A stretch of 12,565 nucleotides of DNA from Chryseobacterium gleum. GTDB lineage: Bacteria; Bacteroidota; Bacteroidia; Flavobacteriales_D; Sanyastnellaceae. The notes under the pieces were generated by a model. The model was not told the DNA's origin. It made no database searches and saw only the letters and a list, made by a program, of their open reading frames with translations. The stretch spans positions 1 to 12,565 of the forward strand of contig CAMCYM010000024.1 in assembly GCA_945883885.1 (NCBI GenBank). Reading direction: 5' to 3'. The position numbers and the translations under genes are program-made. Of this stretch, positions 1 to 7,913 are shown piece by piece. How positions within the stretch are numbered: position 1 is the first letter of the stretch; each line of letters starts with the position of its first letter.

Positions 1-1
1 C

Positions 2-790
2 CTCGCGGAATTGCGGGTTTGGGGGGTGGATGTGCAATCGACGGGAGGCGAGACTGCGGACTTGGGTGATTTGGTGCGGACGGTGGTGGTGGATTCTACC
101 GTGGTGGCGCGTATCCGCCGCGACGAAGTCATCGACAATGCGCGGATTGAAGCGGGCGATGTGGTGCTGGGACTCGAGAGCGGCGGGCAAGCGGCATGGG
201 AATCCGAATTCAACGGGGGGATGGGCTCGAATGGACTGACGGCTGCGCGGCACGAAGTTTTCAAAAAATCGTATCTGCAGGCTTACCCGGAGACATGCGA
301 TCCGGGATTGCCGCAAGAACTGCTGTACGCGGGTTCCATGGGGCTCACCGACGCTGTGGACGGGGTGCCGCTCGATGCGGGCAAGCTGGTGCTTTCCCCC
401 ACCCGGACCTACGCGCCGCTCCTCATGCCGGTGGTGCGCGAATTCCGGGACCGCATCCACGGGTTAGTCCATTGCAGCGGTGGGGGCCAAACCAAGATCC
501 TCCACTTCCTCTCGGACCTCCATGTCATCAAAGACGGCCTGTTCCCGACGCCGTCGCTGTTCTCCCTGATCCAACGCGAAGGCGGAATGGACTGGCGCGA
601 GATGTACCGCGTGTTCAACATGGGCCACCGGATGGAGGTCTATACCGATGAAGTGACGGCAGCGGCCATCGCAGATCGCGCTGAAGCCGTCGGCATTGCC
701 GCGCGCATCGTGGGACGTGTGGAGCCGTCGACGGTCGGCCCACGTGTGACCGTGGCAGGGCCGCACGGGACCTTCGAGTACGGCGCCTGA
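2..790 (+). CDS. purM: Phosphoribosylformylglycinamidine cyclo-ligase (AIR synthase), 5'-truncated by window edge
   Basis: This cytoplasmic enzyme makes aminoimidazole ribonucleotide from formylglycinamidine ribonucleotide and ATP, a step of purine synthesis. The frame is open to the left edge, so the N-terminal part, probably about a third of the protein, lies outside the window; the TTG at 11 is not a credible start. Visible PurM signatures are GGETADLGD near the start of the visible part, GSNGLTAARH, the LSPTRTYAPLL segment, and HCSGGGQTK (from 470), which corresponds to the HITGGG motif of canonical PurM. The HCSGGGQTK form is one I associate with the Bacteroidota-type branch (from memory). 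The TGA stop shares its last base with the ATG of prfA, which suggests translational coupling. Family assignment is firm; the exact subfamily is less certain. Confidence 0.9.
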   Translation, partial: LAELRVWGVDVQSTGGETADLGDLVRTVVVDSTVVARIRRDEVIDNARIEAGDVVLGLESGGQAAWESEFNGGMGSNGLTAARHEVFKKSYLQAYPETCDPGLPQELLYAGSMGLTDAVDGVPLDAGKLVLSPTRTYAPLLMPVVREFRDRIHGLVHCSGGGQTKILHFLSDLHVIKDGLFPTPSLFSLIQREGGMDWREMYRVFNMGHRMEVYTDEVTAAAIADRAEAVGIAARIVGRVEPSTVGPRVTVAGPHGTFEYGA

Positions 791-1866
791 TGACAGCAGA
801 GACGCTGTTAGATCGGTTACGGCCGGTCGAAGACCGTTTCCGCGAGGTCGAAAAGCTCCTCTCGGATCCAGAGGTCATCGCAGATTCGGTGCGCTTTCGG
901 CAGATGATGCGGGAACACGGCCGATTGCAGCCCGCTGCGCTGGCGTACGCGGCATTGCGTGCAGCCTTGGAAGAAGAGGCCAGTGCGCGGGAATGGGCTG
1001 CGTCCGGAGATGCCGAATTGCGCGCATGGGTCAAATCAGAATGGGACCGTTTGGTGGCGGCTACGGCAGCCGCTGTGGAGGCGGCGCGGCTGTCGCTGCT
1101 TCCGAAGGACGAGGCGGATGACCGGTCTGCTGTGCTCGAGGTGCGCGCGGGCACGGGCGGCGATGAGGCCGCGCTGTTTGCGGGCGACCTGTTCCGCATG
1201 TACGCGCGCTTCATCGAATCGAAGGGTTGGCAGCTTGAGTTGGTGTCGGCGAGCGAAGGCGCGGTCGGTGGATACAAAGAAGTCATCGCGCGGGTGGAGG
1301 GAGATGGCGTATACGGTGCGTTGAAGTTCGAGAGCGGGGTGCATCGGGTGCAGCGCGTTCCGGAAACGGAATCGCAAGGACGCATCCATACCAGCGCTGC
1401 GACGGTCGCAGTGATGCCCGTCGCAGAGGAGGTCGATGTGGTGCTGAATTTGGCAGACGTGCGGCGAGATACCTATCGATCAAGCGGTGCGGGCGGGCAG
1501 CACGTGAACAAGACCGAATCGGCCGTGCGCCTGACCCACCTGCCTACGGGCGTCGTGGTGGAGTGCCAAGAAGGCAGATCCCAGCACGCGAACTATGACC
1601 GTGCGCTGGAAGTGCTTCGCTCGCGGTTGTTTGATTTGGCGCGTGCCGCGCAGCGGGACGCACAAGCCGCAACACGGAAAACCTTGGTTAGCACCGGCGA
1701 CCGGTCAGCGAAAATCAGAACCTACCATTTCCCGCAGGGCCGCGTGACCGACCACCGCATCGGCTGGACTTCGCATGCACTCGGGGCGGTGCTCGGCGGG
1801 GATCTCGGTGCGCTTCTCGCCGCATTGCAAGCGGCCGAACAGGCGGAAATGCTCGCGAATGGCTGA
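790..1866 (+). CDS. prfA: Peptide chain release factor 1
   Basis: RF1 ends translation at UAA and UAG by triggering peptidyl-tRNA hydrolysis in the ribosomal A site. The 358-residue length is normal for the family. The catalytic GGQ is at residues 235-237 within SSGAGGQHVN; its glutamine is the usual substrate of the PrmC methyltransferase. The codon-recognition tripeptide is PET at 191-193 (context RVPETESQGR). This is the PxT form of RF1, not the SPF form of RF2, and decides the RF1 call. The N-terminal part is helical and rich in alanine and glutamate, as in the RF1/RF2 N-terminal domain. The ATG at 790 overlaps the purM stop by one base, and no Shine-Dalgarno sequence is visible, so translation may be coupled to purM. 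The 3' end overlaps the likely pyrF start by 8 nt. Confidence 0.97.
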   Translation: MTAETLLDRLRPVEDRFREVEKLLSDPEVIADSVRFRQMMREHGRLQPAALAYAALRAALEEEASAREWAASGDAELRAWVKSEWDRLVAATAAAVEAARLSLLPKDEADDRSAVLEVRAGTGGDEAALFAGDLFRMYARFIESKGWQLELVSASEGAVGGYKEVIARVEGDGVYGALKFESGVHRVQRVPETESQGRIHTSAATVAVMPVAEEVDVVLNLADVRRDTYRSSGAGGQHVNKTESAVRLTHLPTGVVVECQEGRSQHANYDRALEVLRSRLFDLARAAQRDAQAATRKTLVSTGDRSAKIRTYHFPQGRVTDHRIGWTSHALGAVLGGDLGALLAALQAAEQAEMLANG

Positions 1867-2689
1867 ACTTCGCGGCATGTTCAACGGACGTGCAGACCTC
1901 TCGGCGGCCATCGCTGCGCGCGGTTCTTACCTCTGCGTCGGCCTCGACCCGGATCCGCAGCGCATCCCCGCCTCGTGCGGCAGCGGGGTCGCCGGCATGG
2001 AGGCGTTCTGCCGAGAAATTGTGGCAGCCACGGCCGATTCCGCGGTAGCATTCAAGCCGAACCTCGCCTTCTTCGAGGCCTACGGCGCGGCGGGTTGGGA
2101 AGCGTGTGCGCGCATCATCGCGGACATCCCTAAGTCCTGCCTCGTCATTGCCGATGCGAAGCGCGGCGACATCGGCAACACTTCCGGTCGCTATGCCTCC
2201 GCCCTGTTCGACAGCCTCGGCGCCGATGCCGTGACGGTGGCTCCGTACATGGGTGAAGACAGCGTGCGCCCCTTCCTCGACCACGGTCCTGGGAAATGGA
2301 CGGTGCTCTTGGCCCTCACCTCAAATCCCGGCGCGCAGGACTTCGAATTCCACGGCGATCCCCCATTGTTCGAGCGCGTGATCCGCCGGGCCATCGGCTG
2401 GTCCGGGCCGGACCGGTTGATGTTCGTCGTCGGCGCCACCCGGCCGGAGCAGTTGGCCCGCGCACGCGCCCTCGCCCCCGACCATTTCTTCCTCGTTCCG
2501 GGCGTAGGCGCCCAAGGCGGCACCCTCGCCGACGTGACGGAAGCTGGCTGGGCGCCCGGGTGCGGCCTGCTCGTCAACGCTTCCCGGTCCATCCTGTACG
2601 CCTCGGCCGGTCCGGACTTCGCGGCGGCTGCGCGCGCAGAATCCGAGGCATTGCGGGTCGAGATGGGGGCAGAGTTAGCACGGCGGTAA
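1859..2689 (+). CDS. pyrF: Orotidine 5'-phosphate decarboxylase
   Basis: PyrF decarboxylates OMP to UMP, the last step of de novo UMP synthesis. The sequence has LCVGLDPDP near the N-terminus, AFKPNLAFFEAYG around residue 66, and the catalytic ADAKRGDIGNTS with D99, K101 and D104. TVAPYMGEDS follows, and a late VPGVGAQGG phosphate-binding segment. This layout and the roughly 276-residue length fit the longer 'type 2' PyrF family rather than the E. coli type. The start is uncertain. The frame stays open back to 1775 inside prfA, but homology begins only near residue 17. ATG 1859 overlaps the prfA stop by 8 nt. ATG 1877 (270 residues) would give an N-terminus closer in length to relatives and is a real alternative. 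It is the third gene of the purM-prfA-pyrF group. The pairing with prfA seems to be conserved neighbourhood rather than shared function. Confidence 0.95.
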   Translation: MAELRGMFNGRADLSAAIAARGSYLCVGLDPDPQRIPASCGSGVAGMEAFCREIVAATADSAVAFKPNLAFFEAYGAAGWEACARIIADIPKSCLVIADAKRGDIGNTSGRYASALFDSLGADAVTVAPYMGEDSVRPFLDHGPGKWTVLLALTSNPGAQDFEFHGDPPLFERVIRRAIGWSGPDRLMFVVGATRPEQLARARALAPDHFFLVPGVGAQGGTLADVTEAGWAPGCGLLVNASRSILYASAGPDFAAAARAESEALRVEMGAELARR

Positions 2690-2741
2690 AGAATCCTCCT
2701 CCAGCCACAAAGAGCAGCCGGTGCACCTCTCAACGCGGTTG

Positions 2742-2748
2742 TATATTG
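2742..2748 (+). promoter_or_regulatory. Possible weak promoter -7 element before the symporter gene
   Basis: The 76-nt gap between pyrF and the symporter contains TATATTG, a partial match to the Bacteroidota -7 consensus TAnnTTTG. It lies 18 nt before the ATG at 2766, so any 5' leader would be very short. I see no matching TTTG about 19 nt upstream, and no clear terminator after pyrF. Read-through from the pyrF group is an equally good explanation. Confidence 0.25.
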
Positions 2749-2765
2749 CTCGCCAAACCTGAACC

Positions 2766-4322
2766 ATGTATACATTGCTTTTCTTCCTGGGGGAGTTCTT
2801 CGGAAAAGGACTCCAGTTCATGCGCTTTGCTGTTGAAGCGGGGAAATCGGTCGATGACCAAATCAACGAGGTCATGGCTCCGATTACAGCGGTGGTCATG
2901 AAGGTCATCTTCTTTTCACTCCCGCTCGGAGGGGGCATGCAGGTGCCATTTGTGCTGCTGTGGCTCGTGGCTGGCGCTGTGTTTTTTACCGTGTTCTTCC
3001 GCTTCATCAACGTCCGGGGCTTCCGGCATGCCCTCGATGTTGTGCGTGGGAAGTACGACGACCCGACGCATAAAGGAGAAGTGTCCCACTTCCAAGCGCT
3101 CACCGCCGCATTGAGCGGTACGGTCGGGGTCGGTAACATTGCAGGCGTCGCGCTCGCGGTAAGCATCGGTGGGCCTGGAGCCACGTTTTGGATGATCCTC
3201 GCGGGGCTCATGGGGATGAGTTCGAAGTTCGTAGAATGCACGCTCGGCCTGAAGTACCGGCGGAACAACGCCGATGGAACGGTCTCGGGTGGCCCGATGT
3301 ACTACTTGCGCGATGGCTTAGCGAAGCGGGGGATGGGGTCCTTGGGCAAGGTGCTTGCAGCCATCTTCGCTGTGGCCTGCATCGGCGGTTCTTTCGGAGG
3401 CGGCAACATGGTGCAGGTCAATGTGGCCACGAAGCAACTGATCGCGGTGACCGGAGGGGAATCGAGCTTCCTGTACGGCCACGGTTGGGTCTTCGGCTTG
3501 GTCACTGCCGCAGTGGTGGCCATCATCATCATCGGGGGGATCAAGAGCATCGCGAAAGTGACAGACAAGTTGGTTCCGTTCATGATTGCCATTTATCTGT
3601 TCGGTGCATTCATCGTAATCGGGGCGAACATTTCCTTCGTTCCGGACGCATTCAAGGCGATCTTCAATGGTGCGTTCAGCAACAATGCCCTTTACGGGGG
3701 GATGATCGGGGTCATCATTCAGGGCTTTAAGCGTGCAGCATTCTCGAACGAGGCAGGCATCGGTTCTGCCAGCATCGCCCACTCTGCGGCGAAAACGGAT
3801 GAGCCGATTTCGGAGGGACTCGTCTCGTTGCTGGAACCGTTCATCGATACGGTGGTCATCTGCACGATGACGGCACTCGTGATTGTGATGACGAACTACG
3901 GTGGTGCAGGTGCGGAGGCGATTGCATTGCAGGCCCAGCAGGATGGATTTCAGTCCATCGACTTGACCTCCCAAGCTTTCAGTTCCGTGATCCCTTGGTT
4001 CCCACCCCTGCTTTCGCTTGCGGTGATTCTGTTCGCGCTGAGCACCATGATTTCGTGGAGCTACTATGGACTCAAAGCGTGGACCTTCCTTTTCGGTGAA
4101 TCGAAGCGGGCAGAGTTCGTTTACAAAGCAATCTTCTGCGGGTTCGTGGTGGTGGGCTCCGCGATTTCAGCGTCCAGCGTGTTCGATTTCGGAGATGCCA
4201 TGATTTTCGCGATGTGTTTCCCGAACATCCTGGGTCTCTACTTCCTCGCACCGGAAGTGCTTGCAGATCTGCGGAACTACATGGCTCGGGTGAAGTCGGG
4301 CGAGATCCGCAAGCACGCATAA
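2766..4322 (+). CDS. Sodium:alanine/glycine symporter (AGCS family)
   Basis: This is an inner-membrane transporter of the alanine/glycine:cation symporter family, which couples uptake of alanine, glycine or similar amino acids to Na+ (sometimes H+). Evidence includes GTVGVGNIAGVALAVSIGGP at about residues 117-136, the GATFWMILAGLMGMSSKFVE stretch just after it, GGPMYYLRDG, FGGGNMVQVN and FSNEAGIGSASIAHSAA. These are hallmark AGCS segments. Many hydrophobic segments run through the protein, including one at about 58-78 and others across the middle and C-terminal half. At 518 residues it is somewhat longer than classical members of about 470-480. About 50 extra N-terminal residues precede the first core helix. 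ATG 2766 is the first start; ATG 2820 is an alternative that would shorten this extension. The substrate cannot be read from sequence. It is followed 10 nt later by the helix-hairpin-helix gene, so co-transcription is likely. Confidence 0.93.
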   Translation: MYTLLFFLGEFFGKGLQFMRFAVEAGKSVDDQINEVMAPITAVVMKVIFFSLPLGGGMQVPFVLLWLVAGAVFFTVFFRFINVRGFRHALDVVRGKYDDPTHKGEVSHFQALTAALSGTVGVGNIAGVALAVSIGGPGATFWMILAGLMGMSSKFVECTLGLKYRRNNADGTVSGGPMYYLRDGLAKRGMGSLGKVLAAIFAVACIGGSFGGGNMVQVNVATKQLIAVTGGESSFLYGHGWVFGLVTAAVVAIIIIGGIKSIAKVTDKLVPFMIAIYLFGAFIVIGANISFVPDAFKAIFNGAFSNNALYGGMIGVIIQGFKRAAFSNEAGIGSASIAHSAAKTDEPISEGLVSLLEPFIDTVVICTMTALVIVMTNYGGAGAEAIALQAQQDGFQSIDLTSQAFSSVIPWFPPLLSLAVILFALSTMISWSYYGLKAWTFLFGESKRAEFVYKAIFCGFVVVGSAISASSVFDFGDAMIFAMCFPNILGLYFLAPEVLADLRNYMARVKSGEIRKHA

Positions 4323-4332
4323 CGCGAAGGAC

Positions 4333-4986
4333 ATGGAGTGGGAGACGCGAGGGGGACTGGTCCTGGTAGGACTGGTCTGGGGAAGTTGTGTGCTGTGCTG
4401 GCGGTGGCATCCGGAGTGGTTCCCGGCGTCCTTGCGGGTGGAGGAATCGGCGCGCGATCCGTGGGGGGTGGATTCGCTGCTGGTGTTTCTCGATGACATT
4501 CCCTCGAGGCCTGCACAAGCGAGAAAGTTGAACTGGGAAGATCGAACCGTATTCAAGGCATCCGAAGAACCAGAGCGCGTGCTGGATTTGAATCGGGTGG
4601 ACAGCGCGGCGCTGGAAGCGCTGCCGCGCATCGGGGGGGCCTTGGCGGGTCGCATCGTGCGGTACCGTGAGTCCCTGGGTGGCTTTGTGTCCACCGACCA
4701 ACTCCGGGAAGTTTGGGGCATCTATCCTGACCAAGTAGAAGCCCTGTTGCCCCGGTTCCGGGTAGCTCCTGATGGGCAGGTTCGGCTGTGCGCGGATACG
4801 GCTTCTTGGGATGCGATGCGGCGCCATCCGTACATCCGAAGCGAGGGAGCTCGGGCGATTGAGCGTTACCGCAAGCACCATCCGCTTTCCTCCGTGGAGG
4901 ATTTGGCAAATTCTCCCGCCATCGGCGATTCATTGCTCCGCCGGTGGAGACCGTACCTTGTGCTCTGCGAATCCCAGCGCCCATGA
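4333..4986 (+). CDS. Membrane-anchored helix-hairpin-helix (ComEA-like) protein
   Basis: This is a 217-residue protein with one N-terminal hydrophobic segment (about residues 8-23, LVLVGLVWGSCVLCW), probably a membrane anchor or uncleaved signal. A charged linker follows, then two helix-hairpin-helix units. The first, about 84-131, reads LDLNRVDSAALEALPRIGG and then AGRIVRYRESLGGFVSTDQL, a clear ComEA-type pattern. The second, about 151-209, is more divergent: SVEDLANSPAIGDSLLRRW. HhH pairs bind DNA backbone non-specifically, and ComEA relatives capture DNA at the cell surface for natural transformation. Many Bacteroidota carry such proteins with no proven role, so competence is only a possibility. 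AAGGA lies just before the ATG, one of few Shine-Dalgarno-like sites here. The stop overlaps the apt start as ATGA. Confidence 0.82.
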   Translation: MEWETRGGLVLVGLVWGSCVLCWRWHPEWFPASLRVEESARDPWGVDSLLVFLDDIPSRPAQARKLNWEDRTVFKASEEPERVLDLNRVDSAALEALPRIGGALAGRIVRYRESLGGFVSTDQLREVWGIYPDQVEALLPRFRVAPDGQVRLCADTASWDAMRRHPYIRSEGARAIERYRKHHPLSSVEDLANSPAIGDSLLRRWRPYLVLCESQRP

Positions 4987-5528
4987 ACGACTTGTCTACC
5001 CGATGTGCTCAAGCAGTTCGCCTCGTCCGCGATTTCCCGAAGCCAGGCATTCGCTTCATGGACCTTTCCCGGCTTTGGGGAGATCCTGAGCTCGGTCCCG
5101 AGATCGAGGAGGCCATCGCCCAGCGTGTGCGCGAACACCTCGGACACATCGATGCGGTGGTTGCCATCGAAAGCCGCGGATTTTTCTTCGGCGTAGGTCT
5201 GGCGCGGGTCTTGAACGTGCCTTTCGTGGCGGCGCGCAAAGCTGGCAAGTTGCCAGGGCCGGTGTGGCAAGTCGCCTATGCGCTCGAATATGGCGAGGGT
5301 ATGCTGGAGCTCCAAACCGGATCCCTGCCCTTCGGCGGCAGGGTCCTTATCCACGACGATGTGCTGGCGACGGGCGGGACCGCATGCGCTGCGGCAGAAC
5401 TCGTCCGGATGGAAGGGGGCCGGGTAGCGGGCTTTGCATTTCTGCTCGAAATTGATGGCTTGGGAGGTCGGGCTGCATGTGAGAAGGTGGCGCCTGTTGT
5501 CCGACCTTTGCTGTCCTCAATGCAGTGA
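4983..5528 (+). CDS. apt: Adenine phosphoribosyltransferase
   Basis: APRT joins adenine to PRPP to make AMP (purine salvage) in the cytoplasm. The 181-residue protein shows DFPKPGIRFMDLS near the N-terminus, IESRGFFFG at about 62-70, the RKAGKLP flexible-loop motif at about 85-91, LEYGEGMLELQ, and the PRPP-binding motif VLIHDDVLATGGT at 121-133. All are typical of bacterial APRT. The frame extends upstream to 4944, but those codons lie inside the preceding gene. ATG 4983 gives the standard N-terminus and overlaps the preceding TGA in the ATGA arrangement, so coupled translation is likely. It has no obvious functional link to the symporter or HhH gene. The acyl-CoA dehydrogenase gene begins 2 nt after its stop. 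Confidence 0.96.
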   Translation: MNDLSTRCAQAVRLVRDFPKPGIRFMDLSRLWGDPELGPEIEEAIAQRVREHLGHIDAVVAIESRGFFFGVGLARVLNVPFVAARKAGKLPGPVWQVAYALEYGEGMLELQTGSLPFGGRVLIHDDVLATGGTACAAAELVRMEGGRVAGFAFLLEIDGLGGRAACEKVAPVVRPLLSSMQ

Positions 5529-5530
5529 CC

Positions 5531-6682
5531 ATGGACTGGACGACGTCGGAAGATCTGGAGCTTATCCGAGCAGCTGCTCGGGACTTCGCAGAGCAGGAAG
5601 TGCTGCCATTTCGATCGGAGTGGGATGAGTCACAGACCCTGCCGCGGGAAGCCTTGCGGAAGCTCGGGGACTTGGGCATGCTGGGGGTTTTGGTTCCCGA
5701 GGAGTACGGTGGAGCGGGGTTCGGATATCCGGCGTACAAGACCATTCTTGAGGAGTTAGCCCGGGTTTGCGGTGGCTTTGCTTTGTCGGTCGCTGCGCAC
5801 AATTCGTTGTGTGTCGGCCACATCCTCGCCTTCGGCTCGGTGGCCCAAAAGCAGCGCTGGCTCCCCGCCCTCGCCGCGGGCACCCACCTGGGTGCATGGG
5901 GGCTGACCGAAGCAAATACGGGTTCCGATGCGATGCGCATGCAGTGCACTGCGGTGCGCGATGCCGCTCGGGGTGGGTGGGTTCTGAATGGCACGAAAAA
6001 CTGGATTACCCACGGCATTTCTGCGGACGTGGTTGTAGTCCTGGCGCGTACGGGCGATTTGCTCGACAGCAAGGGCATTACTGCATTCGTGGTCGAGCGT
6101 GGGGCGGAAGGTTTTGCTGGAGGCAAGAAGGAAAACAAGCTCGGGATGCGCTGCTCAGAGACGGCCGAGCTGATTTTTGACCAATGCTTCGTGTCCGATG
6201 ACCAGGTGCTCGGAACGGTGGGAGACGGATTTCATCAGGCGATGAAGATTCTGGATGGGGGCCGCATCAGCATCGCTTCTCTGGCGCTCGGCATCGCAAA
6301 GGGGGCCCTTGAAACGGCTCGCAACTATGCACTCGAGCGCGAGCAGTTCGGGAAGCCGATTGCCACGTTCCAGGCCATTGCCTTCAAGTTGGCAGACATG
6401 CATGTCCGGATTGAGGCGGCTGAAGCGCTCACGTGGGCGGCCTGTGACGCGAAGGAGCGTGGCCTTTCAGTCACGCGGTTGTCGGCCATGGCGAAGTACG
6501 ACGCGAGCGAGACGGCCGTGGCTGTGGCCACCGATGGCGTGCAGGTGCTCGGAGGGTATGGCTACACGAAGGATTTCCCGGCCGAGAAGTTCTACCGGGA
6601 CAGCAAGCTGTGCACCATCGGAGAAGGAACCAGTGAGATCCAGAAATTGGTGATTTCACGGGAAGTGCTGCGCGGGAGTTGA
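5531..6682 (+). CDS. Acyl-CoA dehydrogenase
   Basis: This FAD enzyme catalyses alpha,beta-dehydrogenation of acyl-CoA, as in fatty-acid beta-oxidation or branched-chain amino-acid breakdown, passing electrons to ETF. The 383-residue length matches short/medium-chain ACAD subunits. GAWGLTEANTGSDA (121-134) is the first family signature and contacts FAD. Then come NGTKNWITHG, LDGGRISIASLALGIA, and REQFGKPIATFQAIAFKLAD. The C-terminal signature includes QVLGGYGYTKDFPAEKFYRD and IGEGTSEIQ, in which E365 sits at the catalytic glutamate position of MCAD/SCAD-type enzymes. Chain-length preference cannot be assigned from sequence alone. ATG 5531 is preferred; an in-frame GTG at 5525 overlaps the apt stop and would add two residues. 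It is the last gene of the 2766-6682 group; a new promoter follows. Confidence 0.95.
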   Translation: MDWTTSEDLELIRAAARDFAEQEVLPFRSEWDESQTLPREALRKLGDLGMLGVLVPEEYGGAGFGYPAYKTILEELARVCGGFALSVAAHNSLCVGHILAFGSVAQKQRWLPALAAGTHLGAWGLTEANTGSDAMRMQCTAVRDAARGGWVLNGTKNWITHGISADVVVVLARTGDLLDSKGITAFVVERGAEGFAGGKKENKLGMRCSETAELIFDQCFVSDDQVLGTVGDGFHQAMKILDGGRISIASLALGIAKGALETARNYALEREQFGKPIATFQAIAFKLADMHVRIEAAEALTWAACDAKERGLSVTRLSAMAKYDASETAVAVATDGVQVLGGYGYTKDFPAEKFYRDSKLCTIGEGTSEIQKLVISREVLRGS

Positions 6683-6715
6683 TTTGGATTTTGAATCCGA
6701 TTTGCACTACCTTTG
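6683..6715 (+). promoter_or_regulatory. Bacteroidota-type sigma-A promoter for rpsU
   Basis: TTTG at 6683-6686 is followed after 21 nt by TACCTTTG at 6708-6715, an exact match to the -7 consensus TAnnTTTG with TTTG as the -33 element. Transcription would start near 6721-6724, leaving a leader of about 12 nt before the rpsU ATG at 6735. The bases just after the -7 box (CCGTCCT) are the same as after the tRNA-tuf promoter. Confidence 0.8.
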
Positions 6716-6734
6716 CCGTCCTAATTGAGAACCC

Positions 6735-6926
6735 ATGCTTTCGATTCCGGTCAAAGAAGGAGACAACATCGAGCGCGCACTGAAGCGCTTCAAGAAGAAG
6801 TTTGACCGCACGAAGCGGATGCGCGAACTGCGTGTGCGCAAGGAATTCGTGAAGCCGAGCGTAATCAAGCGCGAGGCCCAGAAGAAGGCAGTCTACAAGA
6901 ACACCATGCAACTCGGCAACGAGTAA
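6735..6926 (+). CDS. rpsU: 30S ribosomal protein bS21
   Basis: bS21 is a small basic protein of the 30S platform near the 3' end of 16S rRNA. The 63-residue sequence begins MLSIPVKEGDNIERALKRFK and continues with KRMRELRVRKEFVKPS and KREAQKKAVYK, which is clear family sequence. In Bacteroidota ribosomes, bS21 with bS18 and bS6 helps hold the anti-Shine-Dalgarno sequence, so it bears on how this organism starts translation. The leader before the ATG is very short and AT-rich, with only a weak TGAGA and no GGAGG. The gene has its own promoter (6683-6715) and is followed by a strong hairpin. The downstream recombinase gene starts only 18 nt after that hairpin and so may depend on read-through. 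Confidence 0.97.
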   Translation: MLSIPVKEGDNIERALKRFKKKFDRTKRMRELRVRKEFVKPSVIKREAQKKAVYKNTMQLGNE

Positions 6927-6942
6927 GTTTGGATTTTCATTG

Positions 6943-6985
6943 AAAATGGGCGACCTTCCTACCGGCAGGTTGCCCATTTTGCATT
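6943..6985 (+). terminator. Hairpin terminator or attenuator after rpsU
   Basis: The 14-nt arm at 6943-6956 (AAAATGGGCGACCT) pairs with 6967-6980 (AGGTTGCCCATTTT) with a single G-T wobble, around a 10-nt loop. The 3' arm ends in TTTT, followed by GCATTTT. This fits a factor-independent terminator. The A-rich 5' arm would also let it act in the reverse direction. Incomplete termination would set the ratio of rpsU to the downstream xer and hpf genes. Confidence 0.8.
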
Positions 6986-6998
6986 TTAGTATCACCCA

Positions 6999-7901
6999 GT
7001 GAAGAGCACGGCCGCGCATATCAGTGAGTTTCTGGAGTACCTCCAGAAGGAGAAGCGTGGTTCGGTGCACACGTTGAGGTGCTACCGGTCGGATCTCAAT
7101 CAGTTGAGCCGATTTTTTGCAGAGCGCTTCGAGGAGTCGGATTTGTTGAAGGCAAAGAGCGACTGGATCCGCACCTGGGTCGTAGAAATGATGCGGGAAG
7201 GCAAGGCGCCGCGGACCATCCACCGGAAGGTGAGTGCATACCGGACGTTCGTCCGTTTTGCCCGGCGAACGGGCCAAATGGAGTCCGATCCCGCCGAAGC
7301 AGTGACCCTCCCGAAGCTCGACAAGCGGCTGCCGGAGGTCGTTCCGGAGTATGCCATGCGGGATTTGATGGACGAAGGGGTCTTTGCTGAGGATTGGAAA
7401 GGCCGTCGGGACCGCTCCATGCTGGCGCTTCTCTATGAGACGGGCATCCGGCTTTCAGAGCTCATCGGCTTGCGGCAGGGAGACTGCGATGCGGACCGGA
7501 AAGAGTTGCGGGTCTGGGGCAAAGGGTTCAAAGAACGCCGCGTGCCCCTGTTGCCTGAGACGCTCGAGGCCATTGAAGAGCATCTGAAGTTGCGCCCCTT
7601 CCATTCGGAGTACTTGTTCATCACCGATGCAGGACGGGAGTTGTATCCCTCCTTCGTGTACCGCCGGGTGAACCACTACCTCAATTTGGTGAGCAGCCTG
7701 CACAAAACCAGCCCTCACGTGCTTCGGCATACGTTCGCAACCCACTTGCTCAGTCGGGGGGCAGAACTGGCCGCGGTGAAGGAGCTGCTGGGCCACGCGA
7801 GCTTAGGGTCTACTCAGGTATACACCCACCACTCGTTGGGCCGTTTGAAGGACATTCACCAGGCAAGTCCGCTGGATGTACGTCCGGGGGAGGAGCCGTA
7901 A
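6999..7901 (+). CDS. xerC: Tyrosine recombinase of the XerC/XerD type
   Basis: Xer recombinases resolve chromosome dimers at the dif site near the terminus, working with FtsK. The 300-residue length is normal. The N-terminal SAM-like core-binding domain spans about 5-90 and the catalytic domain about 110-290. All catalytic residues are visible: R151 (ETGIRLSELIGL), K175 (GKGFKERRVPL), H240 and R243 (HVLRHTFATHLL), H266 (LLGHASLGST) and the nucleophile Y275 (QVYTHH). The start is GTG 6999; an in-frame TAG at 6987-6989 rules out any earlier start. The context between rpsU and hpf with no flanking repeats favours a housekeeping Xer over a mobile-element integrase. XerC is preferred over XerD from this context, which I recall from other Bacteroidota; sequence alone does not settle it. 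Confidence 0.88.
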   Translation: MKSTAAHISEFLEYLQKEKRGSVHTLRCYRSDLNQLSRFFAERFEESDLLKAKSDWIRTWVVEMMREGKAPRTIHRKVSAYRTFVRFARRTGQMESDPAEAVTLPKLDKRLPEVVPEYAMRDLMDEGVFAEDWKGRRDRSMLALLYETGIRLSELIGLRQGDCDADRKELRVWGKGFKERRVPLLPETLEAIEEHLKLRPFHSEYLFITDAGRELYPSFVYRRVNHYLNLVSSLHKTSPHVLRHTFATHLLSRGAELAAVKELLGHASLGSTQVYTHHSLGRLKDIHQASPLDVRPGEEP

Positions 7902-7913
7902 TCCATTCATTCC

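Noticed and set aside
615..1385. Long open frame on the minus strand (256 codons) opposite purM/prfA
   Set aside because: It is antisense to two clear genes in GC-rich DNA, where antisense stops are rare. Its serine/arginine-rich low-complexity translation resembles no family.
2690..2765. Possible glycine riboswitch before the AGCS symporter
   Set aside because: The gap is only 76 nt and shows no tandem aptamer-like stems.
4072..4881. 269-codon minus-strand frame opposite the symporter end and the HhH gene
   Set aside because: It is a proline/arginine/serine-rich shadow with no recognisable domain, and it spans two well-supported plus-strand genes.
6999..7901. Tyrosine recombinase as part of an integrated element
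   Set aside because: There are no flanking direct repeats, no cargo and no excisionase. It lies among core translation genes with matching base composition, so a housekeeping Xer is more likely.
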